From Papiliotrema nemorosa (lineage: Eukaryota > Basidiomycota > Tremellomycetes > Tremellales > Rhynchogastremaceae), in contig JASKOT010000030.1 in NCBI GenBank assembly GCA_032158125.1, positions 1-64,000 on the forward strand: 64,000 nucleotides of DNA. Reading direction: 5' to 3'. Position 1 is the stretch's first letter; each line of letters opens with the position of its first letter. The translations under genes were made by a program, and so were the position numbers. Positions 47,532 through 58,644 of the stretch are shown here, one piece after another. Under the pieces are notes generated by a model. That model saw only the letters and a list, made by a program, of their open reading frames with translations, made no database searches and was not told where the DNA came from.

Positions 47532-47911
47532 TCATCCACGCATCTTCTTCCACTGCCCATCAGCTCATCCTTGGTATGTACACAGGCTTGCCTATAAAGA
47601 CTCACCTTCGCATCCCAATGAGACCTTATACCGTTGGCGCCACGCCCTTTGAGAATCGGATCATCCTTGACCATTTTCCATAAGTCCCTCTTGACCATCT
47701 CATAGATGTATCGATCAAACGCTCCTTCTTCCTCGGCTGACCATTTGGTTTTGCTCTTGCACCATGAGTAATCCCCACCCATCGGGCGGAAGGGGTGGCT
47801 TACGGGGGAGGTGGATGATTCTGCAGACGCGATTCGTTTGGAAGATTCGTGATGAGATTCGAGGCTGCGGGATCGAGCTCGTTTCTTCTTCTCTGAAGTC
47901 TTGGGTGGCAT
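47532..47911 (-). CDS. Small Myb/SANT-like protein, type I, copy 2
   Basis: Exons (minus) 47911-47606, 47552-47532 (108 aa). The N-terminus is basic (MPPKTSEKKKRARSRS) and Ser-rich; residues 57-102 form the Myb/SANT-like unit TKWSAEEEGAFDRYIYE, LWKMVKDD, KGRGANGIRSHWDAK. A 21-nt final exon adds WKKMRG. The last intron sits at the same place as in the gene at 37003-37446, directly after the third helix, supporting common descent. It has three regularly spaced Trp as in Myb repeats. It is head-to-head with type II copy D. Confidence 0.75.
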
Positions 47912-47921
47912 GGTGGAGGAG

Positions 47922-47973
47922 GAAGGAAGAAGAAGAAGAAGAAGAAGAAGAAGAAGAAGAAGAGGAGGAGAGT
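47922..47973. repeat. (GAA)n microsatellite
   Basis: About 13 GAA units with GGA borders lie just upstream of the ATG at 47911; on the transcribed strand this is a TTC/CTT run in the leader of the type I gene. It creates an artificial Glu/Arg-rich open frame on the + strand. Confidence 0.85.
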
Positions 47974-48484
47974 ACGACAGAAATGGCCGACGCGGTGGTT
48001 CTCGTGAGAAGAAGATGTTTGGGCGGGCGTGTGTGATGATCGGGGAGCATTGCGCTAGGGCTCTGACCTTACAAAGACTGCCCCCCGGCATTGGACCAGC
48101 TCCTTCAGGGAAAGTCGACGTAAGGTCGGAATGCAAGGGACAGGCTGTGTGTCGCTCAGTGATCGTCGTCAAGGCAAGACTGCTCCAACATGAAGTCCCG
48201 CCCCTTGACACACAAGAGGATCGGTCCCTCCGCCAAAAAGTGCAGATATCTATCGTACCTTGTCGACTAACCTTGTCGACTATCCTCAATTGCTTTCTAC
48301 AATCAACCACAGTCATACACAAGAACTGTAGAAGCAGGATAAAACAACTTCAAAGGTGAGCCTGCGGACCTATCCTAAACCTCCCGATCAGCTGTTGCCG
48401 TTCGCGGCGACTTTGGGTGGTATACCCCTAGCAAATTGCGATGGCTGAGGAGATCCAGACCAGCTGATTTCAAGATTCCCAAAA
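47974..48484. promoter_or_regulatory. Divergent promoter of small-gene pair 3
   Basis: The starts of type I copy 2 (47911) and type II copy D (48485) are 573 bp apart, including the GAA repeat. No other feature recognised. Confidence 0.4.
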
Positions 48485-48900
48485 ATGCCCGCTGCATGGA
48501 CAGACGATCACACTGTAAGTAATCCCACTGGCAAGGTGTCTAATCGCAGTTCGAAGTGTACCGAAATATCATTCGAATCATCCTCACATCCCGATCAGTC
48601 ATCTACACCTCGCCAGGTCTTCAACAAGTGAACAATAATGGTGGAGATCGGATCAACAAGAAAGTCCAGCAGATCTTGAAGAAGATGGTGGATGGTTCTG
48701 GGTTGGTCGGGATGGGTCGAATGGTACAAGAAGAGCTTGGGAAGATTGGTCGAGGGAAGAAAGGTGAGAATGCTGGAGATACGCCGATTCCTGGAAGAAG
48801 AGGAGCAAAGCCTAGTCCGACAAAGAAGAGGAAGGTCAAGGAGGAACACAGCGAGGAAGAGGATCAGAAGCCAGTGGCTTACGAGAGTGAGGATGAGTAG
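48485..48900 (+). CDS. Small nuclear-type protein, type II, copy D
   Basis: Exons 48485-48514, 48550-48900 (126 aa). It is the clearest member of the family. Exon 1 is MPAAWTDDHT with a phase-0 intron; exon 2 is FEVYRNIIRIILTSRSVIY, QVNNNGGDRINKKVQQILKK, then GRGKKGE, a KKRKVKEE nuclear-signal-like cluster and an acidic end (ESEDE). Copies A, B and C align over the first 60 residues. Function unknown. Confidence 0.75.
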
Positions 48901-49179
48901 CTCAATGCACTTCCTCGATGACCAAGTGACCATATCGACTGGGTGTATAGAGCAACATATGTAGAGGTATAGCTCATTCTTGCAAACACCAGCTGCTCAT
49001 GAGGGGTGTACCGTGTTCCAGGTGGTCTGCGTTGCTGCTGGTCACTGTTCGCTGTGACTGCCACCTTGAAATCTTTGCCCCGTCGATTGCCGTCATGATT
49101 GGGATGTTTCAGATTTCCTCAAACGCACCACCACACCTCACTTTGATATTTCATCCATCGACCCATCGTATCACACAGA

Positions 49180-50016
49180 ATGGCTTCTTTCGGTATGGAA
49201 AATCTCCATATACATTGACCCTCCTGCTCACTGGTCCCTAGTCTTCGTCACTGGCAACGCGAACAAGCTCAAGGAAGTCAAGGCGATCTTGGCTGCTGGA
49301 GGGAGTGGAATCTCTGTTACTTCTCAAGCTGTAGATGGTGAGTCCACATGGTCGCCTTTTCATCTACATCACAGATTATTAAGTCTAACACTTGACCATC
49401 GAGTCTTACAAGCTGACATTTAGTAACCGAGGTTCAAGGGACAACGCAAGAGGTCGCTATTGCCAAATGCAAAGCTGCGGCTGAAAAGGTATCTATCTCG
49501 TCATCTCGCCTTCTTTCCCTAAGTCTCGGTTCAGCATGATTGATTATAGCTCGGGGCGGCATGTGTGACCGAGGACACGGCATTATGCTTTGACGCGATG
49601 GGAGGTCTGCCTGGACCGTATATCAAGGACTTTATGGGTGCACTCGGCCACGATGGTACGTCCCGTTCAGTACTATCCGGATACACGTCGTTCGACAATG
49701 TCATAAGGTACAAATCTGATGAGCTACAGGTCTGAACAAGATGCTCGTGGGGTTTAACAACACAAAAGCTACGGCTCTCTGTACATTCGCCTATTGCCCG
49801 GGTCCAGGTCAAGACCCAATCCTGTTTGAAGGTCGAACAGAGGGTAACATTGTTCCTGCCGCTGGTCCGACGCATTTCGGCTGGGACCCAGTCTTCCAGC
49901 CGATCGAGGGAGGAGGCAAGACGTATGCAGAGATGGATGGAGAGGCAAAGAACAAGATTAGCCATCGGTATAGGGCTTTGGAGAAGTTGAGGGTGCATCT
50001 TTCCGAGCAGAAGTAG
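49180..50016 (+). CDS. HAM1: Inosine triphosphate pyrophosphatase (Ham1)
   Basis: Exons 49180-49192, 49242-49337, 49424-49488, 49550-49655, 49730-50016 (188 aa). It clears dITP, XTP and other non-canonical nucleotides. Motifs: [57 protein letters not shown] and [13 protein letters not shown]. Length is normal for the family. Its last 59 bp overlap, on the other strand, the 3' end of the next gene's coding region. Confidence 0.93.
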
Positions 50017-51444
50017 ATGCCAGAGGGGAAGGACTGCGGGGAGGTGGCACAATGTAGCCATGCTGTGATGTTGGAGTATCTGGAGGGATGGAAGACGATG
50101 AATCGGTTGCGTGAGACGCGCTGGAGATGTCGATTCGGTGTGAAGCTAGAAGTGATTTTAGAGACGTAACAGATGAATGATAAGTGAACGCTTTGAAAAT
50201 GCTTTCCACCTAGAGCATGAGCAGAGGAAAGATATCGCGGTGGACTCACAGCACGATCCTCCCGCAAGACCATTTCCAACCGGCTCCTACTGTGATCTCC
50301 CTCGTTGAGCCACCTCTCCCAGATCTCCATCTTCTTCCTATCCAATGGAATCTTCCCCATGACCTTGACGATCCCTTCCACATCGCCCTCTTCATCCAGC
50401 AGCTCCTCAAGTGTTTGCGCGATGTCCACATCTCCCTCTGGCTGTTTAGGCTCCGGCAAGACCTCTTCTTCCGGCTGAAAACACCTCAACCTGACCCACT
50501 CTCTTCTCCGTACCCATCCACCCCACCCTGCCGCTCCTGCATGGCTCTTCCATCCTTTCCTTCTGAAATAGTAGTTATACCTCCACCCAGCTTCATCAGT
50601 CCCCGCTCGCATATTCGTCATCCACGGGGTGATATAGACCCAAGCAGGCGAAGGCGTTTGATAAGTGTCCAATGTGTATCCCGTTTCGATAGGTCTTTCA
50701 CCCGCAGACTTCTTGGAAGATTTCGCGGGTATCTCCTCGACTCGAGGACCAGCGGGCGTAGCGGGCTGAGCGACTGTGAATGAAGATGCAGAAGGGAGAG
50801 AGTGGGAAGGGACCGTGAAAGGTGATGGGTCGGCCGGTAAGAGGGAGTTTGACGAGAAGTATGCTTTACCCAAGAGGTATATTCTGGGTGTTAGTCGGGC
50901 GTTCCCCGATGATACCTCCGGCTCTTGCTCACCCTCTCTGGTTCTCAAAAAGTACTAGGGCGTAAGCGTAAGATCTGAGCAGGTTTGACGAGGACGTACC
51001 GTCCCAAACGTATTCCTGCCTTGTGCGAGGCTTCTTCACCTCCTCCTCTGTAACTCCAGACCTCTCTTGCTGGTCGTCTGCTTCCTCGGGCTCTTCAAAG
51101 AGGATAGAAGCAGGTCTCGCGGTCAGATCCCTGATAGCAGCCAGATGATCCTCCTCTTCAAATTTCTTCCGCTCCATCTCGGACCGTTCTTCTTCGTCCA
51201 AACCATCATACATGTCCTCATGGTCATTTCGCCGGACTACCGAAACCACCTTTCGTCGTGTCGGAGCGGTTTTTGAGCCTATTGTACTGAAGATTGAAGA
51301 TCTGCGCGACGCTTTCCGAGATTGGGTCATCTTGCCTTGGATTTGGGCCAATTCGTCGGGATCAGGCTGTGAGGGGGAAGAAGATGGATGAGATGGGCCA
51401 GCTTGAGCATTTGGAGCTGTCGGAGTCGAGTCTCCCGAGGCCAT
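49958..51444 (-). CDS. Dysferlin-domain membrane-associated protein (Pex30/Spo73/Mug65-like)
   Basis: Exons (minus) 51444-51000, 50954-50933, 50883-50250, 50209-49958 (450 aa). A dysferlin-type domain is clear: [58 protein letters not shown] and [14 protein letters not shown]. In fungi this domain occurs in peroxisome/ER membrane-shaping peroxins (Pex23/30 group) and in sporulation proteins such as Spo73/Mug65; lack of visible membrane helices favours the latter. The N-terminus is Ser/Glu-rich; the C-terminal 80 residues are Ser/Pro-rich and end at a stop inside the HAM1 gene. Confidence 0.8.
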
Positions 51445-51730
51445 CGTGAAGCAATGACACTACGGGTCACTACGGGTGAGAGTGAAGCTCCCGAGCTGCT
51501 GCTCCTGGTCGTCGAGGCAATCCAAAAAGAGACAGATGGAGGGTTGTTGTCGAAATAAGAGTCCCTCGGCAAAACTCATCATGACGCAACCCCCCGCCTC
51601 GATTGCTTTGTTGATGCCTTCTATCCATCCATTCGACCCGACCGTGACAAGACAGCACAACGCATAGGCCCCACAGACAAACAAGCCATCGAGAAGTCCC
51701 ATCTCGACTCCCGCTCAGAGCACCACAGCG

Positions 51731-53242
51731 ATGGGCGGGACGTACAATGTCGTTCCCGGGGTCTCTGTGGGCGACTTCACTCTAGGTTCGTCTCGCCGCT
51801 GACCCTCTACGGAACGACCTCCCTCACTGATGACAAAGGCGACTCACTATGGCACATCTTGGACGTGTTAAGGACCAAAAAGGTCGAATATCCAAAGATT
51901 GAAATCTCATGGGATACCGAGGTATCTTTCCTTTCTTATCTGACATGCAGAAAGGCTGATGCAGGGTTCAGAACCCGGTCAAATCAGCCATAACAGTCTC
52001 TTTGCCCCATATCAACCTCTTCTTCCCTTCATCCCCGACCCAGATCCTCACTTTGATCTCACTACCGAATATCCCTAGATCGTCTCATACATTGACATAC
52101 GAAAGGACGGTGCTGCATTCCTCTTCGAGTCCCGGGACCTCGACAAGTCTGACAAGAGGGAGAGTGGGTAAAGTCCTAGGACCGACTTATGCGGGTTCTT
52201 CAAATGATAGACTATCTTACCCCGGGATATCTTTCGATCTGGAAGGAAATGGAGGAAGAGACGATTTGGTCAGGGGGTTGAGCGTGACCAGCCGTTCGGA
52301 AGAGACGAAACCCCTCAGTCCGCTTATACGGTGTATGATCAATGTAAGTCCAACTCGCTTTGATCTAGACTGACGAGTAGCCCGGTACAGGCGTCACTTT
52401 CCATCTTCCTGACCCACTGGAGATTTCACTTGGCTCGACCACAGCGCAAGATCTCTTGCTCGACCTCGGCCCCCCTCTGCGCAAGTTCTACAAGGAAGAT
52501 AATAGGTTGGAAAGGATGTGGGGGGTGGCTGCTGCAGATGAAGAATTCTGTAAGCTCGTGAAAACTTCGCAGATTACAAAACTGACTTGGCAGGCTTCTG
52601 GAACTACTTTCAGTATGGCATGGATTTCTTGGTAGACTCCGAAGGGATAGTCATCAAGGTCATATGTCACACCAACATCGTCAGTACCTCACCGACTACC
52701 ACTCCAGTCAGACTTGATTTGACATTGTAGCCCGGTACTCCATTGTTCCAACGATACGCTAGGTGTCCATGGGAGATAACAACCACCTCGGGCAAGCTCG
52801 ACTACACGTCTTCCCTCTCTTCCCTTCGATCCGGCCTCACCGGGGAGAAACCAATAGAGACTCAAGGCTACACCACCGAGGCAACTTTGACCGTGCCGAC
52901 AACAGAGGGCAAAGGAGGTGGGAAGAAGAAGAAGAATCGAGGTGTATCGCCAAATAGTACCGTGTCCAGTAGTGGATCCACCGAGAAGTTGAGCGAGACT
53001 CTCAGCCCTGGTCTCGCAGAGAAAACCAGGACAGGTGATGAAGGACCGGACAAGGCGATGGTATTGGATAGAGGTGTGGAGGGTGGTCTAGAGGGAGTGT
53101 TCGGCCTGGGACCAAGTCGTGAGTTACAAGGGGTAATCAAGCTGATATTAAAGGTCTCGTCGGATTTGACGGTTTGGTGGTCGAGGAGGATACCGATTCC
53201 GGGGGTATCCCTTCGCTTTTAATCTTTCGCCACGATACATGA
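51731..53242 (+). CDS. PHAF1: PHAF1/UPF0183 family protein
   Basis: Exons 51731-51785, 51839-51921, 51972-52343, 52381-52549, 52594-52679, 52731-53118, 53154-53242 (413 aa). Human PHAF1 (C16orf70) works with BCAS3 at forming autophagosomes; the fungal role is little known. Matching blocks: VVPGVSVGDFTLGDSL at the start, LSYPGISFDL, SLGSTTAQDLLLDLGPP, WNYFQYGMDFLVD, VICHTNIPGTPLFQRY and RLVGFDGLVVEED near the end. The last exon was moved to the frame giving this conserved C-terminus; an unspliced reading would end at 53222. Low-complexity Lys/Gly/Ser insert (GKGGGKKKKN) near residue 310. Confidence 0.87.
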
Positions 53243-53340
53243 TCACAACAACGCATCTCATCACTACTTCGTTGTACAATGTCACTACCATGCAAGCCAC
53301 ATATCACGACTCAAGACTGGTCTTCAGCGGAACATCAACT

Positions 53341-56191
53341 TCAGAGCTCACTAGACTGCATGGCCTTCCATGTTTCGAGCGCGGTCGAAATCTGGTTGAG
53401 GCCCGACATTGACCCATTCATACTAATAAGCAGCTCTGAGTCAGCCATCTCTTGGTCATCCAACCACGAGTCGAATTGAGCCTCTCTATCGAGGAAGGTA
53501 CTGAACATGTGCGATCTATAGCTTAGCTCATGTTGCGTTTCGCATGTGGATTTTGAAGCTGAAGATCTCACCTCAAGGGAGACCGCAGCACGTCAAATTT
53601 GGTGGGCGGGCGGAAAGATAACAAGGGTGAATAAGCCATCTCGCGGTCAGCGATATTCCAATCATTCTGTCTCACTGTGCATAAAATGACCTGAAAAGTG
53701 AGCTGGCAGTGCTAGCATGACCCAAAGAGAAGAATCACCATATTGCTTAATCCCTCAATCCGGCTTTCATCGCCGAGCTCTTGAAAGGCTCGACACTGGG
53801 TGAACACGCTCAATAATGTGACCACTATCCGCCGGACCGCCAGACTGCCCAAGACTCCTGCCACGTTCTGTCGTCAGTGAATGTCACTTGAAGTCGGAAC
53901 CCTCACTTACCACGGCTACGATCCCGTCCACTTCAACCAGCGAAACCAGGTGATCCCAAAACTCCCGAGTATACACCTGATATGGCAATTGGCCAGCCGA
54001 GAAACAATCGTGAATCACATAGTTCCACTTTTGCATGGTATGATTCATACTCGTGTCAATCGCCGAAATCTGCTCAATGTAGTCCTGTGCAGGAAGAATC
54101 GACAAGGTGCTGGAATCGCTGAGCATGGTGTAATTGAAGTAGTCTTGAGCGAGACGGGCGATAAGGGGGTCGATCTCGACAACGTCAACTGCGTAGCCTC
54201 GTCTAGCGAGTCCCATGGCGGATATACCTACGCCGAGACCACTATTGTCAGTCGAATGTGGGGTATTCGCTCACATGATCAGAGCTCGCTCTTGTGGCTT
54301 CTCATCGTCTTCCTCCTCTTGCTCATTGGTGAGCTGCAATTCCGTCGTCATCGATATTGTTCTGGCCAGACTGTCCTCTTCTCCATTTTTTATGGCTAGA
54401 ACGCCGACTTCCTGCAATGCAAATGCCGCGAAAATGCTTAGCATGAGCCGATTCCACGCACAATGTTCTACGAATCACTCACGAATCGCCGAGATCGACT
54501 CGCGTGCCATTCTCTGATATCCTCATCCATCTTCCTCCGAGCAAGCTAGAGTCGCAACGGAGATACCGATACCCCACGGCAAGATTGTCCGCAACGACAA
54601 TCTGACCAGTGATCGACTTCTCGGAATGCAAAACTCGCAAAGCTCCACCCGCAGCGAGATATGGAGGTGAAGGGCGCAGGAAGATCTGTTGTCTGACCGC
54701 GAGTATCAATAGCGGGATACGCAGAAGGAACAAGATCGGGGACACGGTCTGGGGCAAGAAACCCGTCACATCTTTGAGCTTTTCTGCTGATCTGCCGGTC
54801 AGTCCAAATGTAGTCGAGACAACCCGATGCGTAGATCGAGCGAAGGATGAGCCATCGGAACGAGGCGCCCGAACGAAAAGCGACAGCAAGGTAAGCAAGA
54901 GGGAGACGAATAGAATCTGGAGTCAGCTGAAACAAGTCGTTTTAGCGTTCTACTTACCGACTTCTCGGGATGTTGCACGAGGAAAGATGTCGCACCACCT
55001 AGTAGGTACGTCCAAGCTTTCTCGGCATAATAGATGTGCATGATATATCCCCCGGTCCGCATCGCGACATTTGCAATGTTGGCTATTCGTCCTGCCGTCT
55101 CGTTTGTAGGCGCAAGGGGTATCACATGATCCTTGCATTGAGTCCATATCCCCCATATCGAGATGAAACTCACGAAACACAGCAAAGCGAATGCGTTAGC
55201 GCCTCCTACAATTCCGATTCCAAGGATAAGTCTCGCCAACAGAGCGCCGTATTCTGGTCCTACCCATGCACCCATGATTCCACCTATCCTGCGACCCATG
55301 ACGATGACCAGGTCTCCTGCTATTGCCACAATCGTCAAGCACACTCGGGCACTGATGACACCTTGCGCTGTATAATGCAGGGTCACGATGGCGTAAATCA
55401 CTCCCGAGGGAATCCCGTATAGAGCGTATAGCAAGGGTACATGTAGACGCAAAGGGGTGGAGTTGTACAGCGGTGTCAGAAGAAGTGTGATCAGGTGTAG
55501 CAGTAGTCCTAGAGGGAGTGCCAAAAGCGCGGGAAAGACATCTGTCACGTCAGCCGAGAGACCTTCACATGAGAGACAGCATACAGAGAGACGCGACCCG
55601 CAAAATCTCTTGTCCCTGCGTGCGGCTTCCGAGCGTAATGTGGGAGCTCGTAGGTGACAATGACCCAGGGGAGCTCGTCGTACTTCCTTGTGTAGTCGTA
55701 TTGGAGCTGAATCCTGAATCGAAGCTCGTACCGGTCGTCAAAGCTTCTTCGACCGGAGTCATCTCCTTGATCTCGTCCTCCCCAAATGTGACCCCTCGAC
55801 TTTTCCCCTTCCTCTTCTTTCGACGGGACGAAGCGGAAGAGGCTAGAGATATGACGCTACCACTTTCTCTTGATACATCGGATTTTGCGGAGATCAGTGA
55901 CGTCGAAGACGGAGAGTTGAGCTTGGACCCCTCGCTGCCCGACTGCGACACTGTCAACCCGGAAGCCGTGGAGTATCGTGATAAGGACGAAGCTTTGGAC
56001 GATGAAATCGACTGTACAGACTCTGAGGAGCGGGCAGATATCGGTGTCATCGCTGACCGAGGGGTTTCCGAAGGTGAGATGGGCGACTTGAGACTCCCTT
56101 GATCGGATTGCGAACTCCCGCTGGAAATGGAGTATACCGAGTACACGCTGTCTCTGAGATCACCACCTTCCGACATGGCGCTCGTAGCCAT
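53341..56191 (-). CDS. Membrane-anchored spermidine/spermine synthase-like protein
   Basis: Exons (minus) 56191-55585, 55541-54958, 54916-54483, 54436-54275, 54241-53911, 53867-53739, 53690-53572, 53515-53341 (846 aa). Residues 1-200 are a Ser-rich cytosolic segment. Several hydrophobic helices follow (about 205-420; for example ALLALPLGLLLHLITLLL). Then comes a Rossmann domain: ALIIGLGVGISAMGLARRG with VDVVEIDP downstream, and VIHDCFSAGQLP, as in polyamine aminopropyltransferases. The true Spe3/Spe4 enzymes are soluble and about 300 aa, so this is a separate membrane-linked family whose substrate is unknown. Key aminopropyl-acceptor residues could not be verified. Confidence 0.78.
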
Positions 56192-56596
56192 TCAGCCTTG
56201 ATGTTTTGGGTTGAGACCGGTAATCGATGAGAGATGGTGACATCGTTCTGGGTGGACAGAGAAGAAAGGAATGAGGGAAGAAATCTGAAACGCGGCTTCG
56301 GGCAAAGTTCAAGTTTCAGCCGGGTCCCCCCTTGCACCCGAACTGACCTTGGACGCAGCACAACGAAGTAGGGGACATACATACAAGGCGACGAGTAGTG
56401 CACAAGTGAACAGAGGTTCTATCGGATGTTACTTTAAGCTGACAACAGGTCTATACAGTGCGCAGAGACCAACTCAGCGCTTATACCAAGCTCGATATGG
56501 TCCAGGTCGAATGTTGCGCCCGGAGATACAGGCTTTATATGTCCATTTGGAAGATATCGTCGTCGTCATCATCGGACTAAGATCTGAGCTTGGTCT
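56192..56596. other. Intergenic, nothing recognised
   Basis: 405 bp: promoter of the synthase-like gene and 3' flank of the next minus-strand gene. Confidence 0.45.
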
Positions 56597-57145
56597 TCAG
56601 AGCAAGTCAAGCATGGTCTGATACCATTGACGCACATCATCAGGCCACTATGATCAGTTCCTAGCATACGCGGTCATCCAGGCCGCACTCACATCGTCCC
56701 ATTCTTGATTTGGGGCCAAGTAGTTGCGGATGCGACACAACGAGGCAAGGTACGCGTCATGTTTCACCCCGTGACAGTTGAGTATATCCTCAACAGCTGT
56801 CCATCAAGCATCGAATGACTGTGCGAGGGGAGGTAGATACCTTGGAGTGCAGCCTCGGCTGTATTCGGCACCAAATGTCCAGCGTCCTGAGCAGTGAGCC
56901 TAGATGACTGTAATGATGCACAAATCGCCCGAGACACTCACGCCAATGGCGTATAGCTCAATAACCAGGTCCTCAAGCCACTCAGCAAAATCCAGCCTGT
57001 ATGTGAGCTCCACGAATTGAATGTGAGATGCGTACATGGGCTGTGACGTGGCAGAACGTCCGCTGTCCCACGCGTACGATAATCTGTCCGAAGCAATCTC
57101 GAAGGCGTCTTGAAGGTCGTCGTTGCGGTCTTCCCACCAGCCCAT
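56597..57145 (-). CDS. Small acidic hypothetical protein
   Basis: Exons (minus) 57145-56942, 56886-56841, 56796-56693, 56617-56597 (124 aa). The start MGWWEDRNDDLQDAFEIA is followed by FAEWLEDLVIELYAIG, DAGHLVPNTAEAALQAVEDI, and a C-terminus LCRIRNYLAPNQEWDD. It looks all-helical and soluble. A 39-nt in-frame stretch (GTACGC..ACATACAG, within 57000-57045) may be a further intron. The family is not recognised; first of three unassigned minus-strand genes in a row. Confidence 0.55.
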
Positions 57146-57611
57146 CACGAGAGCTCACTTGTTGATACCAGAGACGAGAATCTTCACCAAACTGATGGGA
57201 GACGATTTCGGATGAGAGTGAGAACGGGTAAGAGGAATCCACGTATCGTGGCCAAACGACCCCAATTCCTTGTCTTCGGGGTGCCGGCCAAGAGGTGAAA
57301 TAGGAAGCATTCTCTGTCGTCCTTGAAACACGTGTCGGTCAAGCGACCGAAGCACAGGCAGACACTTGAGGTCGAGGTTGAGGTGAGTCAGCCATACACG
57401 TATGTCAGATGACCATTCTCATCAGGCCTTGTGTGCATGTGTGAGTGGTGCCGAGCCTGTATGCAAAGGGCAGCTCAAGCGGTTCCGAGAGATCATCCCT
57501 TGCCAAGTGCAAAGAGCCTCATGGAGCACTTCATATTGCAACATCTCGAGCGAGCACCACACTGCAGAGACTCCCATAAGCCCGAAGGCCGAAGCCCATC
57601 AACAGCCGCCT
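57146..57611. other. Intergenic, nothing firm
   Basis: 466 bp. A minus-strand frame at 57155-57355 could be an upstream exon of the 56597-57145 gene, but no splice joins it cleanly. Confidence 0.4.
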
Positions 57612-58320
57612 CTAGGGGAGCTCCTCATCATCGTCTCCTTCGATGACAGGATACTGCCATAAGTATCCACTTTGAAGGGTAGAAGGCTGATTTCACATCG
57701 TCCCAGTATCCTTGAGGCTCCAAATGTTCTCGGAGGTTTCTGATGTCCTCGACATGCCCATCATCCCAATGCGGTACATCGTCGAGCTGAAGAATCGCGG
57801 CGCTGGCCTTGATGGCGAAATGGGGATGGGATCGAAAGGAGGACGTGGAACATGTGAACAGCGACAATGGGTACACCAGTTGGATCGGAGGTCAGAGCGA
57901 GAAGAATAAAACTTGAGCGTACTGTAGCGAGGTGAGATCATCCAACCCACCCTGCAACACGATGTCTTTGAGCGCCTGTTCCACCTTCCCCTCGTACTAT
58001 ACGTCAGTATGATCTTACCGCATTCTATCTACTCACGAAAACATCAAGAATGTCACTGGTTTAGAGTCGGAATTCTCTATCAAACAACTTGCTATCTCGT
58101 CAGACTTGGTCCGTTCTCGTTGATCCGCTCACACCTGTCGAATGCCTTTTGACCCTCCACCTCTGAAGGCTTGTTCAAGCTCTAGAGGTTTGGCCTGCAT
58201 TTTATTCCCGAGCGAGAGATTCATTTTGGCATGGTCTTTTCGGTCGACTTCCTCCCACCCAGGTGTTGGAAGGGGGTTAGGCCGCTTGATTTGGGAATGT
58301 CGATTCTTTGGTCGGTTCAT
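57612..58320 (-). CDS. Hypothetical protein, charged, 147 aa
   Basis: Exons (minus) 58320-58133, 58055-58037, 57996-57913, 57807-57697, 57653-57612 (147 aa). The N-terminus is basic (MNRPKNRHSQIKRPNPLP) then GWEEVDRKDHAKMNLSLG; the middle is ILDVFYEGKVEQALKDIVL; the C-terminus is acidic (LDDVPHWDDGHVED, YWDD, EGDDDEELP). The 105-nt intron 57912-57808 and the 19-nt exon 2 were forced by frame and by the sharp coding character of neighbouring exons. No family recognised. Confidence 0.55.
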
Positions 58321-58644
58321 CTTCCCGCGCCCTCCCTAAATCTCCAGCTGAGAAAAAAGAGACTAGCAGGTGTACGATAGACGTGGAGGTAGTCAAGCAC
58401 AAGGACGTGTGTTGCGACAAGACAAGAAACGGAAGAGAAGCGCGAAGAGGGGTTGAAACCGAAATCGGATCGCGGCAGGGATCTTGTAATCTGATTAGGA
58501 ATTCTGAGTGGGAAATTGTTATGGTGTTTCAGATTCCAACATGAAACCCATTACAAATTCGACCGATGATCTCCCAGCTCCGAGGCTGCGATATTCCCAT
58601 ACTGCCACTATTACCGCAAAGCCTCACCATAGGCACAGAGATCT
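58321..58644. other. Intergenic, nothing recognised
   Basis: 324 bp between two minus-strand genes. Confidence 0.45.

Noticed and set aside
47764..48359. Glu/Arg-rich + strand frames
   Set aside because: Created by the GAA microsatellite and antisense to the type I gene.
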